A stretch of DNA of 64,000 nt from JALYXV01 sp963733505 (GTDB lineage Bacteria > Actinomycetota > Acidimicrobiia > Acidimicrobiales > Palsa-688): the NCBI GenBank assembly GCA_963733505.1, contig CAVTDW010000003.1, positions 1 to 64,000 of the forward strand, read 5' to 3'. The notes under the pieces were generated by a model. It was given only the letters and a program-made list of their open reading frames with translations. It was not told the DNA's origin and searched no databases. Position 1 is the stretch's first letter. The number at the start of each line of letters is the position of its first letter. Below, in pieces: positions 7,876-17,756 of the stretch. The translations under genes and the position numbers were made by a program.

Positions 7876-8454
7876 TTACTCCGCCGCGGCTTTGGCCGCG
7901 GCCTTCTTGGCCCGCTTGTAATCGCGTACTTCGGCCAGCGTCTCGGGGCTCTTGATGTCAGCCACCGACATAAGCGTCCCCGGCTGGCCGTATGGTCCGG
8001 CAGCCTCGGCCCATCCGGGGGGCTGAACACCGAGCTGCTTGCCGAGAAGGGCCACGAAGATCCTGGCCTTCTGCTCGCCGAAGCCCGGTAGCGCCTTGAC
8101 CCGGCGATACAACTCCTCGCCGGACGATGCCGTGTTCCATAGTGCCGCGGCATCGCCGTCGTACTCATCGACGATGATCTGCGCTAGGGCGTGCACCCGT
8201 TTGGCATTGGATCCGGGGAAGCGGTGCAGTGCTGGTCGCTCGGCAAACGCCTTGCCGAGCGCATCGGGGTCCATGGCTGCGATCTCGCCGACGTCCAAGC
8301 GCCCACCGAGGCGTTCTTTGAGCCGCCACGGGCCACCGAAGGCCCATTCGAGGGGGATCTGTTGGTCGAGGACCATGCCGATGAGTAGGGCCAGGGGATC
8401 CTCTGAGATGAGCTTGTCGGCCTCGGACTCACCAGAGAGGTGCAGGTCTGCCAC
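7876..8454 (-). CDS. HhH-GPD-type base excision DNA repair protein
   Basis: A 192-residue protein of the actinobacterial HhH-GPD base-excision repair family. It has the helical bundle (LALLIGMVLDQQIPLEWAFG) and a helix-hairpin-helix element VKALPGFGEQKARIFVALLG, followed by a lysine/alanine-rich tail. Related glycosylases remove damaged bases; the lesion specificity of this subfamily is not apparent. No iron-sulfur cluster cysteines (as in EndoIII or MutY) are present. It is the first gene of the run to thiS and thiE, separated by 14 bp, which is probably an accident of gene packing. Confidence 0.88.
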   Translation of the reverse strand: MADLHLSGESEADKLISEDPLALLIGMVLDQQIPLEWAFGGPWRLKERLGGRLDVGEIAAMDPDALGKAFAERPALHRFPGSNAKRVHALAQIIVDEYDGDAAALWNTASSGEELYRRVKALPGFGEQKARIFVALLGKQLGVQPPGWAEAAGPYGQPGTLMSVADIKSPETLAEVRDYKRAKKAAAKAAAE

Positions 8455-9380
8455 GCCTAGACTCTACCGAGCAGGATCGGCTTGTTTGCGTCTAACGGGT
8501 CATGATCGTGCGGGTCCGGCGTCGGTCAGCCTGTGGTTTCGTGCGGACGGGGGTCCGTGAGGGCTGTGACCCGAGGGCGCAGGCCGTCTCCCGTTCCCTG
8601 GTAGGACCCATGACCAATTTCGACTGACCGGGCAAGCTCGCCTCGAAGCTTTGTTGCTCGATGCCCCGGAAACCAGCCCGATCGCTGCATCGCCGCACGC
8701 GCACAAGGGACAGCCTTGTCCATCGCGTGTCCGTGCACGCGATCGTCCCACCAGATCTCGAGGTGGTCCGGGTCGGCTTCAATCGCGTGTTCTAGGTGCA
8801 AGCGCTCGCCAGATCCCAGTCTTTCAGACGTCTCTGGGCTCCAGCACCATCTTCGGATGGTGAACTGCGCAACCCACGACGCCTTCAGGCAAACGCTCGA
8901 CGTCGGGGTGTCCCTGCCCGGGCCGCCGAACCCAGGCGACAGCAGGCTTCGCCGCCTTCAACCTGTGGTTATCGGCCAGTAAACGTGCGCGCCTCCGCCG
9001 GTTGCCGCGCACACATTCTCGTCGTTTCCTCGGGCATTATCGAGGCATCGAGGGAGCCAAGCTCATGCCCGGTGCCTGGGATTCCATGGGGGACCGGGAT
9101 TCCTTGATCGGATTTGGCGGAGCCGCTCGTACTAGTTCGCACTGCGGGACCGGTCGGCCGGAGATAGCATCCTCGATGCGGTGGTTAGGACAGGACCGGT
9201 TGGCGGTCGACGGTACTCGTCGTCGCGGTCGCCAGCAGTAGACGCGCCTGCATGCGGATCTTGACCCCGAACAGGTTCAGCCCGGACTGTGAAGTGCACG
9301 ATCCACTGGCCAATCTGGCTGACCAGGCAAGTTCGAGAAGCATGCCGACCATGTCCTGTGTAAATGGCGCTGCCATTGTT
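8455..9380. other. 926-bp region with no well-supported gene
   Basis: No frame here has both a plausible start and normal composition throughout. The best candidate is a minus-strand frame, 8526-8801, starting at TTG (AIEADPDHLEIWWDDRVHGH then KAVPCARAAMQRSG), possibly the remains of a gene, with another protein-like fragment in a shifted frame at 8824-9012. I see no RNA gene or strong palindrome. This may be a decayed locus. Confidence 0.45.
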
Positions 9381-11948
9381 TTACGGTGTGGCGGCGGCTC
9401 CAAGCCCATGGGCGAGCGCATACCGGACGGCGCCCGCCCGGTTGTTAACGCCGATCTTTCGATAGATGTTCGCGATATGGCTTGCTACCGTGCCGGCGGA
9501 GATCTCGAAACGGGCGGCTATGTCGCGGTTTGACAGGCCGGCTGACATGACACTCAGGATCTCCGCCTGGCGCGCCGTGAGTCGCCCCGGAAGGTTCGCC
9601 GTTGCCGGGGGGAGATCATTTGCCGCCAACGCGGCGCGGGCTTCGGACAACCGGAGCTCATCGTCGATTTCTGCGGCCAAAGACTCGCTTTCACGAAGCT
9701 TTGCGGTTCCCTCGAGGCGCTCGCCGGCACGATAGAGGGCCTGGCCGAGGCTGCACAGGGCCAGGGCGACGTCTCGCCGGTCGTGCACAAGGAGGAATCC
9801 TTCCAACGCCCGGCGGTAGTGCTCCGCCGCCTGCGCCGGGTTACCCGCGGCCATGTCGACGTCGCCGAGATTGTGTTCCACGAATGCGGCCAGCCGGTCG
9901 TCGCCGAGCGCGCTCGCGATCGTGGCCGCTTCTGTCAGTGCCGCTCGGGCCCGCTCCGACATGTGTTCGCGTACATGAAGGTCGCTGAGATTGATCAGTC
10001 CGTAGCCGAGCGAACGGCGATCTCCGGCCCGGCGTTTGAGGGCGAGGCTTTCCTCCATCAGTTCCCGACCGTGGCGTAGTTCCGCCTGGTCGATCACCAA
10101 CGAGGCCAGGTTCTGCAACGCCACCGCCGTGGCCCGGTCGTCACCCGATGCTCGCTGGCTTGCCACCGCCGCTGTCAAATGCGTCCGTGCCGCCGCGACA
10201 TCGCCGTGGTATTTCGCGACGTTGCCGAGGACGGTACTGGCGCGGGCGGCGCCGCGGTGGTCACCGATCGCCTCGAACTCGCGGCGGGCGGATTGGGCCT
10301 GGGCGGCGGCGGTCACGTAGTCGCCGTTCTCTGAGGCGAGCATGGCGGCGGTGTAAAGGGCCCGGGCCCGCAGCGAAGGCGTCGCCGTCGGGTGGCGGCT
10401 GAGAGCGGCCGTAGTCCAGCGTCGTCCTTCGACGAGCCGCCCAGTTGTGTACCACCAGCGCCACAGGGACGCGACGAGCCGGAGGCTGAGGTTGCTTTCG
10501 CCGTGGGATGCAGCCCATTCCAAGGCGGCTTCGATGTCGCCGGTCGCCTGGTCCATGCGAGCCCGCCACGACGCCTGGTGTGAGCCTGCCAGGCCGCTCT
10601 CGGACGCCTCGGCCAGAGCGGTGAAGACCTCGGCGTGGCGGGCGCGGACCGATGCGGCGGAGCCTTCACGTTCAAGAAGTTCGAGGCCGAAATAGCGCAA
10701 CGTGTTCAACATGGCGTAGGTGGTCTCGTTCTGGCTCTGTTCAGCCCCGACCCACGACGAGTCGATGAGGCGCCGCAGTCCCACGACGACGTGTTCTTTT
10801 TCTTCGTCCGTCACGACCGCTTCCACGTCGGCGAGGGTGAACCGACCGGCAAAAACGGAGAGCTGACCGAGGAGTCGCCGGTCGTTCGCGTCGAGCAACG
10901 CGTCGCTCCACTCGAGCGTCGCCCGAAGAGTCCGAGGACGTCCATCGCTCGGACTCGTTCCGCCTTCGTCGAGGAGGGCCAGGCTGTCCTTCAGGCGAGC
11001 GGCGAGCTCGATCGGGGAGAGGACCGACGACCACGCCGCGGCGAGTTCGAGAGGAAGGGGGAGCCCATCGAGGAGCCGGCAGATCTGAGCGACGGCCGCG
11101 GCACTGTCAGCATCGAGGACGAAACTCGGTTGGCGACTCTTAGCCCGTTCAACGAACAATCGTCCTGCGTCGCAGCCGATCACGTCGTCTGGCCCTGAAC
11201 CGGGCGCCGGCAGCTCCATGGGCGGTATGGCCCATACCTGTTCGCCGGCCAGATCCAGCACCATCTGACTCGTTGCCAGCACCACCAGATGCGGTGAAGC
11301 CTTCATCGCGGCGCCCACCAGCGCTCGAACGGAGTCGAGCACATGCTCGCAGTTGTCGAGGACCAACAACATCGGGCCAGTGGCCAGGTACGCGGTCAAC
11401 TGCTCGTCGGCCGAGCTCCCGGCAACGTCTCGCACACCCACCGCCGCGCACACCGCTGGCACGACTGCCGCCGCGTCGGCGACCATCTCGAGAGCGACCG
11501 AGGTCACTCGCTCGCCGGGCCGGGTCGTCCGGCGAATCAACTCCATGACCAACCGGGTCTTGCCCGATCCCCCCGGTCCAGTCACGGTGACCAGCCGGTT
11601 CGCCTCCAGTAGGAATTGCACCGCGCCGAGCTCGACTTCCCGCCCCGTGAACACCGTCGGCGGCACCACCACAGCCGCTGGCCCACGAACGCGGGGAGTT
11701 ATCGCCGGCGCCGGCGCGTCGGGCGCCCCCAGCGCATCGAGACGACGTTGAGAGGACTTCGACGGAGCCCGGCGACCCGTCTCCCAGCGGTTGACCGTGG
11801 CGAATGAAACGTCAAGCCGTCGCGCCAGCTGCTCCTGCGTGAGACCAAGGGCACTCCGTAACCCTTTCACCTGCGATCGCGCCCCTTCGATGACCGTTTC
11901 GCTCCCTTCTGAAGGCTGGATGCTGCGCTCAACACCGCCCCCGGTCAC
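9381..11948 (-). CDS. STAND/NB-ARC ATPase regulator with Xre-type and LuxR-type DNA-binding domains
   Basis: An 855-residue regulator in four parts. Residues about 25-75 are an Xre-type helix-turn-helix (LGLTQEQLARRLDVSFATVN, then RWETGRRAPS). Residues about 95-400 are an NB-ARC-like ATPase with Walker A GPGGSGKTRLV and Walker B LLVLDNCEHV. Residues about 480-770 are TPR-like helices. Residues about 790-850 are a LuxR helix-turn-helix (LTARQAEILSVMSAGLSNRD, then GTVASHIANIYRKIGV). Such proteins sense a ligand through the repeats and oligomerise with ATP. Having a recognisable DNA-binding domain at both ends is uncommon. It starts at GTG 11948 and diverges from the secreted repeat protein gene, a candidate target. 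Ligand unknown. Confidence 0.9.
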   Translation of the reverse strand: MTGGGVERSIQPSEGSETVIEGARSQVKGLRSALGLTQEQLARRLDVSFATVNRWETGRRAPSKSSQRRLDALGAPDAPAPAITPRVRGPAAVVVPPTVFTGREVELGAVQFLLEANRLVTVTGPGGSGKTRLVMELIRRTTRPGERVTSVALEMVADAAAVVPAVCAAVGVRDVAGSSADEQLTAYLATGPMLLVLDNCEHVLDSVRALVGAAMKASPHLVVLATSQMVLDLAGEQVWAIPPMELPAPGSGPDDVIGCDAGRLFVERAKSRQPSFVLDADSAAAVAQICRLLDGLPLPLELAAAWSSVLSPIELAARLKDSLALLDEGGTSPSDGRPRTLRATLEWSDALLDANDRRLLGQLSVFAGRFTLADVEAVVTDEEKEHVVVGLRRLIDSSWVGAEQSQNETTYAMLNTLRYFGLELLEREGSAASVRARHAEVFTALAEASESGLAGSHQASWRARMDQATGDIEAALEWAASHGESNLSLRLVASLWRWWYTTGRLVEGRRWTTAALSRHPTATPSLRARALYTAAMLASENGDYVTAAAQAQSARREFEAIGDHRGAARASTVLGNVAKYHGDVAAARTHLTAAVASQRASGDDRATAVALQNLASLVIDQAELRHGRELMEESLALKRRAGDRRSLGYGLINLSDLHVREHMSERARAALTEAATIASALGDDRLAAFVEHNLGDVDMAAGNPAQAAEHYRRALEGFLLVHDRRDVALALCSLGQALYRAGERLEGTAKLRESESLAAEIDDELRLSEARAALAANDLPPATANLPGRLTARQAEILSVMSAGLSNRDIAARFEISAGTVASHIANIYRKIGVNNRAGAVRYALAHGLGAAATP

Positions 11949-12243
11949 AAGACTGTTATAGCAACTTGGCCCCCGGAGCCCGACAGCGCCACATGGAGAC
12001 GATCTAGCGCCATGTCAGTCGGCGATCGTCCAAGTCGAAGAAGTTCGGACCTCAGGAGCGGAACTCCTTCCAGCGCCTGCGAACCACCCCCGCAAGCAGG
12101 TCAAGTCATGAAAGCTTCGGCGTACATGATTTCGCTGATTCGCCGCCGAGGCCGCCGCCTTACCCTCTCGGTAGCACGACCAGCATGGTCACTCGGGGTC
12201 TTCCAACCGCGGCGTGGTCACAGTCTCGATGGGACCCTTTTTG

Positions 12244-14673
12244 ATGAGGATCAAGCACCTGTTCGTCTTCGTGGTCGTACTCGCCCTGGGATGCGCGCTT
12301 GCGGTGACATCTACTGCCAAGCCGGCCGCGGCGCTGGGCTTTGGCGTGCCCGCGCCGCTTGTTGCCGCCGCGGCGGGGGTCCAGGTCGCCAACCATCCGG
12401 TGGCTGGGTGGTCGTTGCAGTCCCCGCCGAGCTTGGGGGAGGTTCCCAGCGGGCATCTAACCGCTGTTTCCTGCCTGACGCGGGCGTCGTGCGTGGCGGT
12501 GGGGTACAGCCGCGACGTCGCGGGCGTGGACGTCACACTCATCGAGAGCTTTGATGGGGTCTCATGGTCGATACAGCCGAGCCCGAACCCCGAAGGGAAC
12601 AGCAACAGCTTCCTGACCGGCGTGCAGTGCTTCTCATCGCGCGCCTGCCTCGCAGTGGGCGACTACAACGATCCCTCCGGAAAGCAGCTGGCGATGGCCG
12701 AGCGCTTCGATGGGCACCGATGGGAAATCGAGACCATTCCCGGCCCCCCCGGCCAGGATCTGACCTACATGACGGCCCTGTCGTGCTCTTCAGCATCGGC
12801 GTGCACCGCCGTGGGGTACTCCCAACGGGGTATCGGCGACACCGTGACCGTCGCCGTGCGCTGGAACGGCACTACCTGGCAGCTCCAGCCCACCCCCAAC
12901 GTTGCCGGCGGCAGCAGCAGCCGCCTACTTAGCGTGTCGTGCCCGGCGGTCTCTGAGTGCATGTCCGTAGGCGATTCGGGGCCGGTCTTCGGCGGCCAGG
13001 CGTTGGCCGAGCACTGGGATGGCATTGCGTGGACCATCAAGGCCCTCGCCAACCCGGCCGGCGCCAACATCTCTGCCCTGGCCTCGGTGTCATGCCCTAG
13101 CGTTCATGCATGCAAGGCCGTTGGCTCGTGGAACGGTGCCGAGAAGGCCGGTGGGGCGCTGATCGAGAGCTGGGACGCGACGGCATGGGCGGTCCAGTCC
13201 ACACCCACGGGGAGGACCGACGTTCTCGGGCGCGTCTCCTGCAGTGCAAACACAGCGTGCATCGCAGTCGGCAGTGGACCGGCCGGTCCGCTCGCCTTGC
13301 GGTTCGACGGCACCGCCTGGGTCGCCATCGCCGCCTCCACCGACGGCGACGGCAGCTTGTCGTGCACCGCCGCCGACGCATGCACAGGCGTCGGCGGCAC
13401 GCACAGCGATTTCTGGAACGGTGCGACCTGGACAACAAGGAGCACGCCCAGCCCGCTGGGCGCGGCGGGAGCCGCGCTTAACAATGTCTCGTGTCCCACC
13501 GACGAGGTGTGCGTGGCTGTCGGCCACTACATAAACAATCAAGCCCAGGTAGTACCGATGATCGAGCGCTGGCAGAACCACATGTGGCGGCTCCAGGCCG
13601 CCCCGCTACCGGTGAGCAGCCGGCTCAACTCTCTGTCATGCGTCGCGGTCGATGCCTGCACAGCCGTTGGCTACACCTTCGACGAGGTCAGCGGCCACGC
13701 CGCCACCATGGTGCTGCACTGGGATGGCCACAGCTGGCAGCTGCAACCCTCACCCAACCCGCCCGGACCGGCTGCACTGCTGCAGAACGTCTCGTGTAAC
13801 CGCCCCGATGGGAGCCGCAACCAGGCCCTCTTGACGGTGTGCACCGCGGTCGGCTCCGAGCACGACAACCTCGGCGGCTCCAACGCATTCGCGGAACGCT
13901 GGGACGGCCACTCGTGGCACCTGCAGAACTTTGCGATGCCAGCCGGGACCAACGTCAGCCTCGCCCTGGGCGGCATATCCTGCCCAACCGCGATCGAGTG
14001 CACCACCGTGGGGATCGTCAGGACAGGCTGTACGCTCTGCTTCGGCGATCCGGGGCATCAGCCGCCGCCCGGCCCGTGCGACACCGGCTGCCTTATCGCC
14101 GAACATTGGGATGGCAGCGGGTGGGCCTTCGTTCTGCCGCCCAACCCCAAGACCTCGGTGTTCGACTCGCTAGACGATGTCTCTTGCCCTTCATCGGGGA
14201 CCTGCATGGCGGTAGGCCAATGGGGCCCCGAGGGTCGCAGCGCCGCCCACCCCGGGATAACTTTGGCCGAATCATTGACCGGCGGCCAATGGGAGGTCAA
14301 CCCGACGCCTGACCCGCCCGGCGTGGGCGAGCCCGGCGGCAGCGAGCTCAGTCCCTTCGCGGCCGTATCCTGCGCCACCCCAACCTCCTGCACGGCGGTT
14401 GGCTACTACGCCAACGCCAACGTCAACGCCAATCGGGGCTCGAGCGAAGGGTTGGCCGAACACTGGAACGGGAGCGGCTGGACAGTCCAGCCCATGCCCA
14501 CGCCCGCCGGCTCCAACGTTTATGGCCTAGCCGGAGTCTCGTGCCCCACCACCCACATGTGCATGGCGGTGGGAACCCACGAGCGCGTCAACCGGGCCAA
14601 CTCTGACGCCGGTCCACTACTGGGGCTCGCCGAGCTCTACTTGGACGGACAGGCGCACTCGAGCGTCGGCTAA
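12244..14673 (+). CDS. secreted protein with 14 cysteine-paired beta repeats
   Basis: An 809-residue exported protein. Translation is placed at the ATG at 12244, giving MRIKHLFVFVVVLALGCALA as signal peptide. The rest is about 14 repeats of 45-65 residues, each with a core of the form VSC-(5-6)-CxAVG (for example VSCPSVHACKAVGS, LSCVAVDACTAVGY) followed by a segment such as AEHWDGSGW and a Pro/Asn-rich turn like PSPNPPG. The two cysteines of each repeat probably form a disulfide outside the cell. The spacing suggests blades of one or two beta-propellers or a beta-solenoid. No catalytic residues are evident; an adhesive or carbohydrate-binding role is only a guess. It diverges from the STAND regulator. 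Confidence 0.85.
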   Translation: MRIKHLFVFVVVLALGCALAVTSTAKPAAALGFGVPAPLVAAAAGVQVANHPVAGWSLQSPPSLGEVPSGHLTAVSCLTRASCVAVGYSRDVAGVDVTLIESFDGVSWSIQPSPNPEGNSNSFLTGVQCFSSRACLAVGDYNDPSGKQLAMAERFDGHRWEIETIPGPPGQDLTYMTALSCSSASACTAVGYSQRGIGDTVTVAVRWNGTTWQLQPTPNVAGGSSSRLLSVSCPAVSECMSVGDSGPVFGGQALAEHWDGIAWTIKALANPAGANISALASVSCPSVHACKAVGSWNGAEKAGGALIESWDATAWAVQSTPTGRTDVLGRVSCSANTACIAVGSGPAGPLALRFDGTAWVAIAASTDGDGSLSCTAADACTGVGGTHSDFWNGATWTTRSTPSPLGAAGAALNNVSCPTDEVCVAVGHYINNQAQVVPMIERWQNHMWRLQAAPLPVSSRLNSLSCVAVDACTAVGYTFDEVSGHAATMVLHWDGHSWQLQPSPNPPGPAALLQNVSCNRPDGSRNQALLTVCTAVGSEHDNLGGSNAFAERWDGHSWHLQNFAMPAGTNVSLALGGISCPTAIECTTVGIVRTGCTLCFGDPGHQPPPGPCDTGCLIAEHWDGSGWAFVLPPNPKTSVFDSLDDVSCPSSGTCMAVGQWGPEGRSAAHPGITLAESLTGGQWEVNPTPDPPGVGEPGGSELSPFAAVSCATPTSCTAVGYYANANVNANRGSSEGLAEHWNGSGWTVQPMPTPAGSNVYGLAGVSCPTTHMCMAVGTHERVNRANSDAGPLLGLAELYLDGQAHSSVG

Positions 14674-15041
14674 ACGAGAGGATCTCCACAAACTCACTAC
14701 GTGCTGGATTGGTCCTTGCCTGTCGACATAAAGGGGAGCCCATGACCGACGCACCTTGGTGCTTTGCCGCCCCATAACGCGCACACCTCAGCCATAGGCA
14801 TGGGTAACCCCGGAGTGCCGGTGGGTAACTCCGAGTGCCTGCCGCGTTCGCTGACAAGATTGGGCAGCGGTCCCTCTCGCGAATCACGATGGCCAAATGC
14901 TGGCTATCGACCGCCCATAAATACGGCGAAAGCAGCCATAGGGGCGCCCGAGTTCGGCACCAGCGCTGCGTTCGACAATGCGCCGGTCGTGCTGACGAGT
15001 GGCCGCCCTGATACCGCTCGACCCCCCGATGACGTGAAGCA
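14674..15041. other. 368 bp without a supported gene
   Basis: Frames here are short and Arg/Pro/Ser-rich, and none has a ribosome-binding site at usable spacing. Base composition is somewhat less GC-rich than in neighbouring genes. No palindrome or RNA signature was noticed. Confidence 0.5.
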
Positions 15042-15323
15042 TTATTCGAACTGCCGGGGATTACGCCTCCTAAGGATTGCAGTATGGGCCGTCATCTGGG
15101 TATTCACCAGCCAGCCGGGCGGAACCTGGTCACGGTCTTCGTCTCTCCAGCCGGGATGCGGTACGAGCCAAGCGACATGACGGCGGATCAACGGGGGAAA
15201 CGCGAAACGATCGAGTACAGGTGTGGCGAACCAGACACGCAGCCATGTTGGTGCGCGCTGCATATCCCAAGCGAGCGCATAGCCCCGTGGAAGGTAGTTC
15301 CAGCCGTCGATACGCATGCTCAC
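15042..15323 (-). CDS. hypothetical protein (93 aa)
   Basis: A 93-residue Trp/Arg/Pro-rich protein (for example WDMQRAPTWLRVWFATPVLD, then PPLIRRHVAWLVPHPGWRDE). It begins at GTG 15323 with AGGAGG eight bases upstream, one of the better ribosome-binding sites in this stretch, which is the main reason for calling it. Alternating hydrophobic and basic segments might be membrane-peripheral. I do not recognise a family. It stands alone between sequence without genes and the NTF2-like gene. Confidence 0.45.
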   Translation of the reverse strand: MSMRIDGWNYLPRGYALAWDMQRAPTWLRVWFATPVLDRFAFPPLIRRHVAWLVPHPGWRDEDRDQVPPGWLVNTQMTAHTAILRRRNPRQFE

Positions 15324-15607
15324 ATTATGGCCTCCTGAGCCGTGGGCGGCTCACGAGAGTTGCCTCCGGCCGAGTCGACTCCCGTTCGTGGGGCCTCACC
15401 GTCCTACTCCGGCACGACATTCGCGCTCGGTATTGTTCGCGCGGCCGGCGGCCTTCGCTGCCGACGGTGGGCGTACGGGCGCTCTGCCTGTCGTGTAGCG
15501 ATGGCAGTCGAACGCCATCGCCTGAGGGTTGCGAGCCCACGTGGTGGTGTTTCCTGCAACGCCAATCAGTTCGTCGTGAGTGAAGTCCCTCCGGCATGCG
15601 GGCGGCT

Positions 15608-15982
15608 TCAAGTCGGTGCGATCGTGCTGATGTGGGCAGCGACGACCCGCCAGCCCTGGGTGCAGAACGCCCAGCTGCGGGTGTAGATCATTCGGGTTGA
15701 GAACTCGCGGCCGGCGAAGTCGCCTTCGAGTCGCGCCGTGAGGACCGTGATCCCGACACCGTCAGAAACGCGGACGACGATGTCTTCAGGTTCGAGCACG
15801 TCAAGGTGGATTAGTCCCGAGCGGTGCGCGTCGATGTCGCTGGCTTTGTCGCCGAGCGTTCCGTCGGGACCCACAAAGATGAGGTTGGGATGAAGCAAGC
15901 GGTCAAGCTCCGAAATGTCTGAGTGAAGTTGAGCTTGTTGAAATCGCTTCTCGGCGGCCCTGAGGGTATCGGTATCGGTCAC
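15608..15982 (-). CDS. NTF2-like / DUF4440-type protein
   Basis: A 124-residue protein with the cone-shaped NTF2-like pattern: TLRAAEKRFQQAQLHSDISE (first helix), LDRLLHPNLIFVGPDG, a central VVRVSDGVGITVLTARLEG and a final strand WRVVAAHISTIAPT. SnoaL/DUF4440 relatives include isomerases, hydrolases and non-catalytic binding proteins, so activity cannot be assigned. GTG 15982 is chosen because GGAAGG precedes it at proper spacing; the frame upstream lacks support. The IS256-family element ends 66 bp upstream of this start, in what should be the promoter region, so expression may have changed. Confidence 0.75.
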   Translation of the reverse strand: MTDTDTLRAAEKRFQQAQLHSDISELDRLLHPNLIFVGPDGTLGDKASDIDAHRSGLIHLDVLEPEDIVVRVSDGVGITVLTARLEGDFAGREFSTRMIYTRSWAFCTQGWRVVAAHISTIAPT

Positions 15983-16047
15983 CCTCAGATCCTTCCAGAT
16001 ACAGGTGTCAGCGCTCTGAGCAGGCGGCGCCGTATGCGCGGGAATCG

Positions 16048-17471
16048 GAGTTATAACCAGAACCTGTGGATGCACCATCGGTTCGTGGGCGCGACGTACC
16101 TTCCTCACTGATCAGTCGAGGACGTCGGCGGTGGAACGCCGGCGAGGAAGGAACGCCAATGTTGAGAGTAGTAGCTGACGACGCAGACCAGCGCGGAGCT
16201 GGGTTCGAGCCTGGACGAGCTCGTCCGGGAAGGCGCCCGGCGGATGCTGGCCGCCGCCTTGGAGGCCGAGGTCGACGCGTATGTGTCGGGCCTGGTCGAC
16301 GAGGTCGACGAGAACGGGAAGCGCCTGGTGGTCCGCAACGGCCACGCCGAGGCCCGCCAGGTCGTCACGGGCGCCGGGCCGGTGGAGGTGGTGGCACCGC
16401 GGGTGAACGACCGGCGGGTCGACGAGGCGACCGGTGAGCGTCGCCGGTTCCGCAGTTCGATCCTGCCGCCGTGGGCCCGCAAGAGCCCGAAGGTGGCCGA
16501 GGTGCTGCCGTTGATGTACCTGCACGGGATGAGCTCGAAAGACTTCGCCCCGGCGCTCGAGGAGTTCTTCGGCTCCGCCGCCGGGTCTCTCGGCGTCGGT
16601 GATCACCCGGCTGACAACGCAGTGGCAGGAGGAACGGGAGCGGTTCTCGCGGCGCAGCCTGGCCGAGGTCGACTACGTGTACATCTGGGTGGACGGCATC
16701 CACTTCAACGTCCGCCTGGACGAGAACCGGTTGTGCGCGTTGGTGATCGTCGGTGTCCGCGCCGATGGCACCAAGGAGTTGGTGTCGATCTCTGACGGGC
16801 AGCGGGAGTCCACCGAGAGCTGGGCGGACGTGCTGCGAGACCTGCGCCGCCGGGGCATGCGCGCCCCGACCGTGGCGGTCGGCGACGGCGCGTTGGGGTT
16901 CTGGGCGGCGCTTGCGCGACGTGTTCCCCGACACCGTCGAGGCCCGCTGCTGGGTGCACAAGGCGGCCAATGTCCTCAACGCCCTGCCCAAGTCGGCCCA
17001 GCCTGCGGCCCGCAAGGCGTTGGCGGAGATCCGCGACGCCGAGGACCGCGACCACGCCCTGGCGGCCATCAAGGCCTTCGAGGCCGACTACGGGGCGAAG
17101 TGGCCCAAGGCGGTCGCCAAGATCGTCGACGACACCGAGGTCCTCCTCAGCTTCTTCGACTACCCCGCCGAGCACTGGGTCCACCTGAAGACCACCAATC
17201 CGATCGAGTCGACCTTCGCCACCGTGCGGCTGCGGACCAAGGTGACCAAGGGGCCCGGCTCCAAGGCGGCCGGCCTGGCCATGGCCTACAAGCTGATCGA
17301 GGCCGCCCAGGACCGCTGGCGCTGCGTCAACGCACCCCACCTCGTCGCCCTGGTCCGCGCCGGCGCCAAGTTCAACAAGGGGGTGATGGTCGAGCGCCCC
17401 AACCAGCAGCACACGGAGGTCGCCGCGTAACTCAACCGAGAAATCTCATCCACAGGTATTGACTATTTCTC
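16048..17471 (+). mobile_element. IS256-family insertion sequence with 25-bp inverted repeats and 9-bp target duplication
   Basis: The ends are 25-bp inverted repeats: left 16048-16072 and right 17447-17471 match at 19 of 25 positions, including the inner 11 bp ACCTGTGGATG. The same 9 bp, CGGGAATCG, flank both sides (16039-16047 and 17472-17480), a target duplication of the size usual for the family. The 1424-bp length and single transposase gene also fit. Exact repeats and duplication indicate a fairly recent insertion, yet the transposase frame is broken. It landed just upstream of the NTF2-like gene. Confidence 0.9.
16159..17430 (+). pseudogene. IS256-family (mutator-type) transposase, three frameshifts
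   Basis: The DDE transposase can be followed through three changes of frame: MLRVVADDA then SLDELVREGARRMLAAALEA (shift near 16185), on to YLHGMSSKDFAPALEEFFGS, a shift near 16582 in a GGG run, VDYVYIWVDGIHFNVRL and GVRADGTKELVSISDGQRES, then a shift near 16909 (TT) into DVFPDTVEARCWVHKAANVL and TTNPIESTFATVRLRT. Each shift is explained by one inserted base, and total length is a multiple of three (about 423 codons before correction), normal for the family. Catalytic-region motifs are intact apart from the frame. As written the gene is not translatable; three independent insertions in a young element make sequencing error a serious alternative. Confidence 0.88.
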
Positions 17472-17756
17472 CGGGAATCGATGCGTCGTCGGGTTGCAGA
17501 AGACCGGCCGGATCGGCGTCGCCCTGAGTTCTCCTCACAGTTGTTGCCCGGAGGAAGGTGCTGTTGACGCCGAGTGGGCATCGAACGACGGCCAACCGGG
17601 CGCCGCGAGGCTCGACATTCGCCGCATCACGCCAGGACCGAGCAGTAACGGCACCATCGCTGTGTTCGGATTCGGTACCTCCCCATCGCGGCATATCGTT
17701 CGCGGCCGAAGCTGCTTGGAGCTGATGCCAAGCGCCTCTTGCGGCGTCTCTTTGCT

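Noticed and set aside
7862..7900. TPP riboswitch upstream of thiS-thiE
   Set aside because: thiS starts 14 bp after the preceding gene's stop, and the THI-element motifs are absent there.
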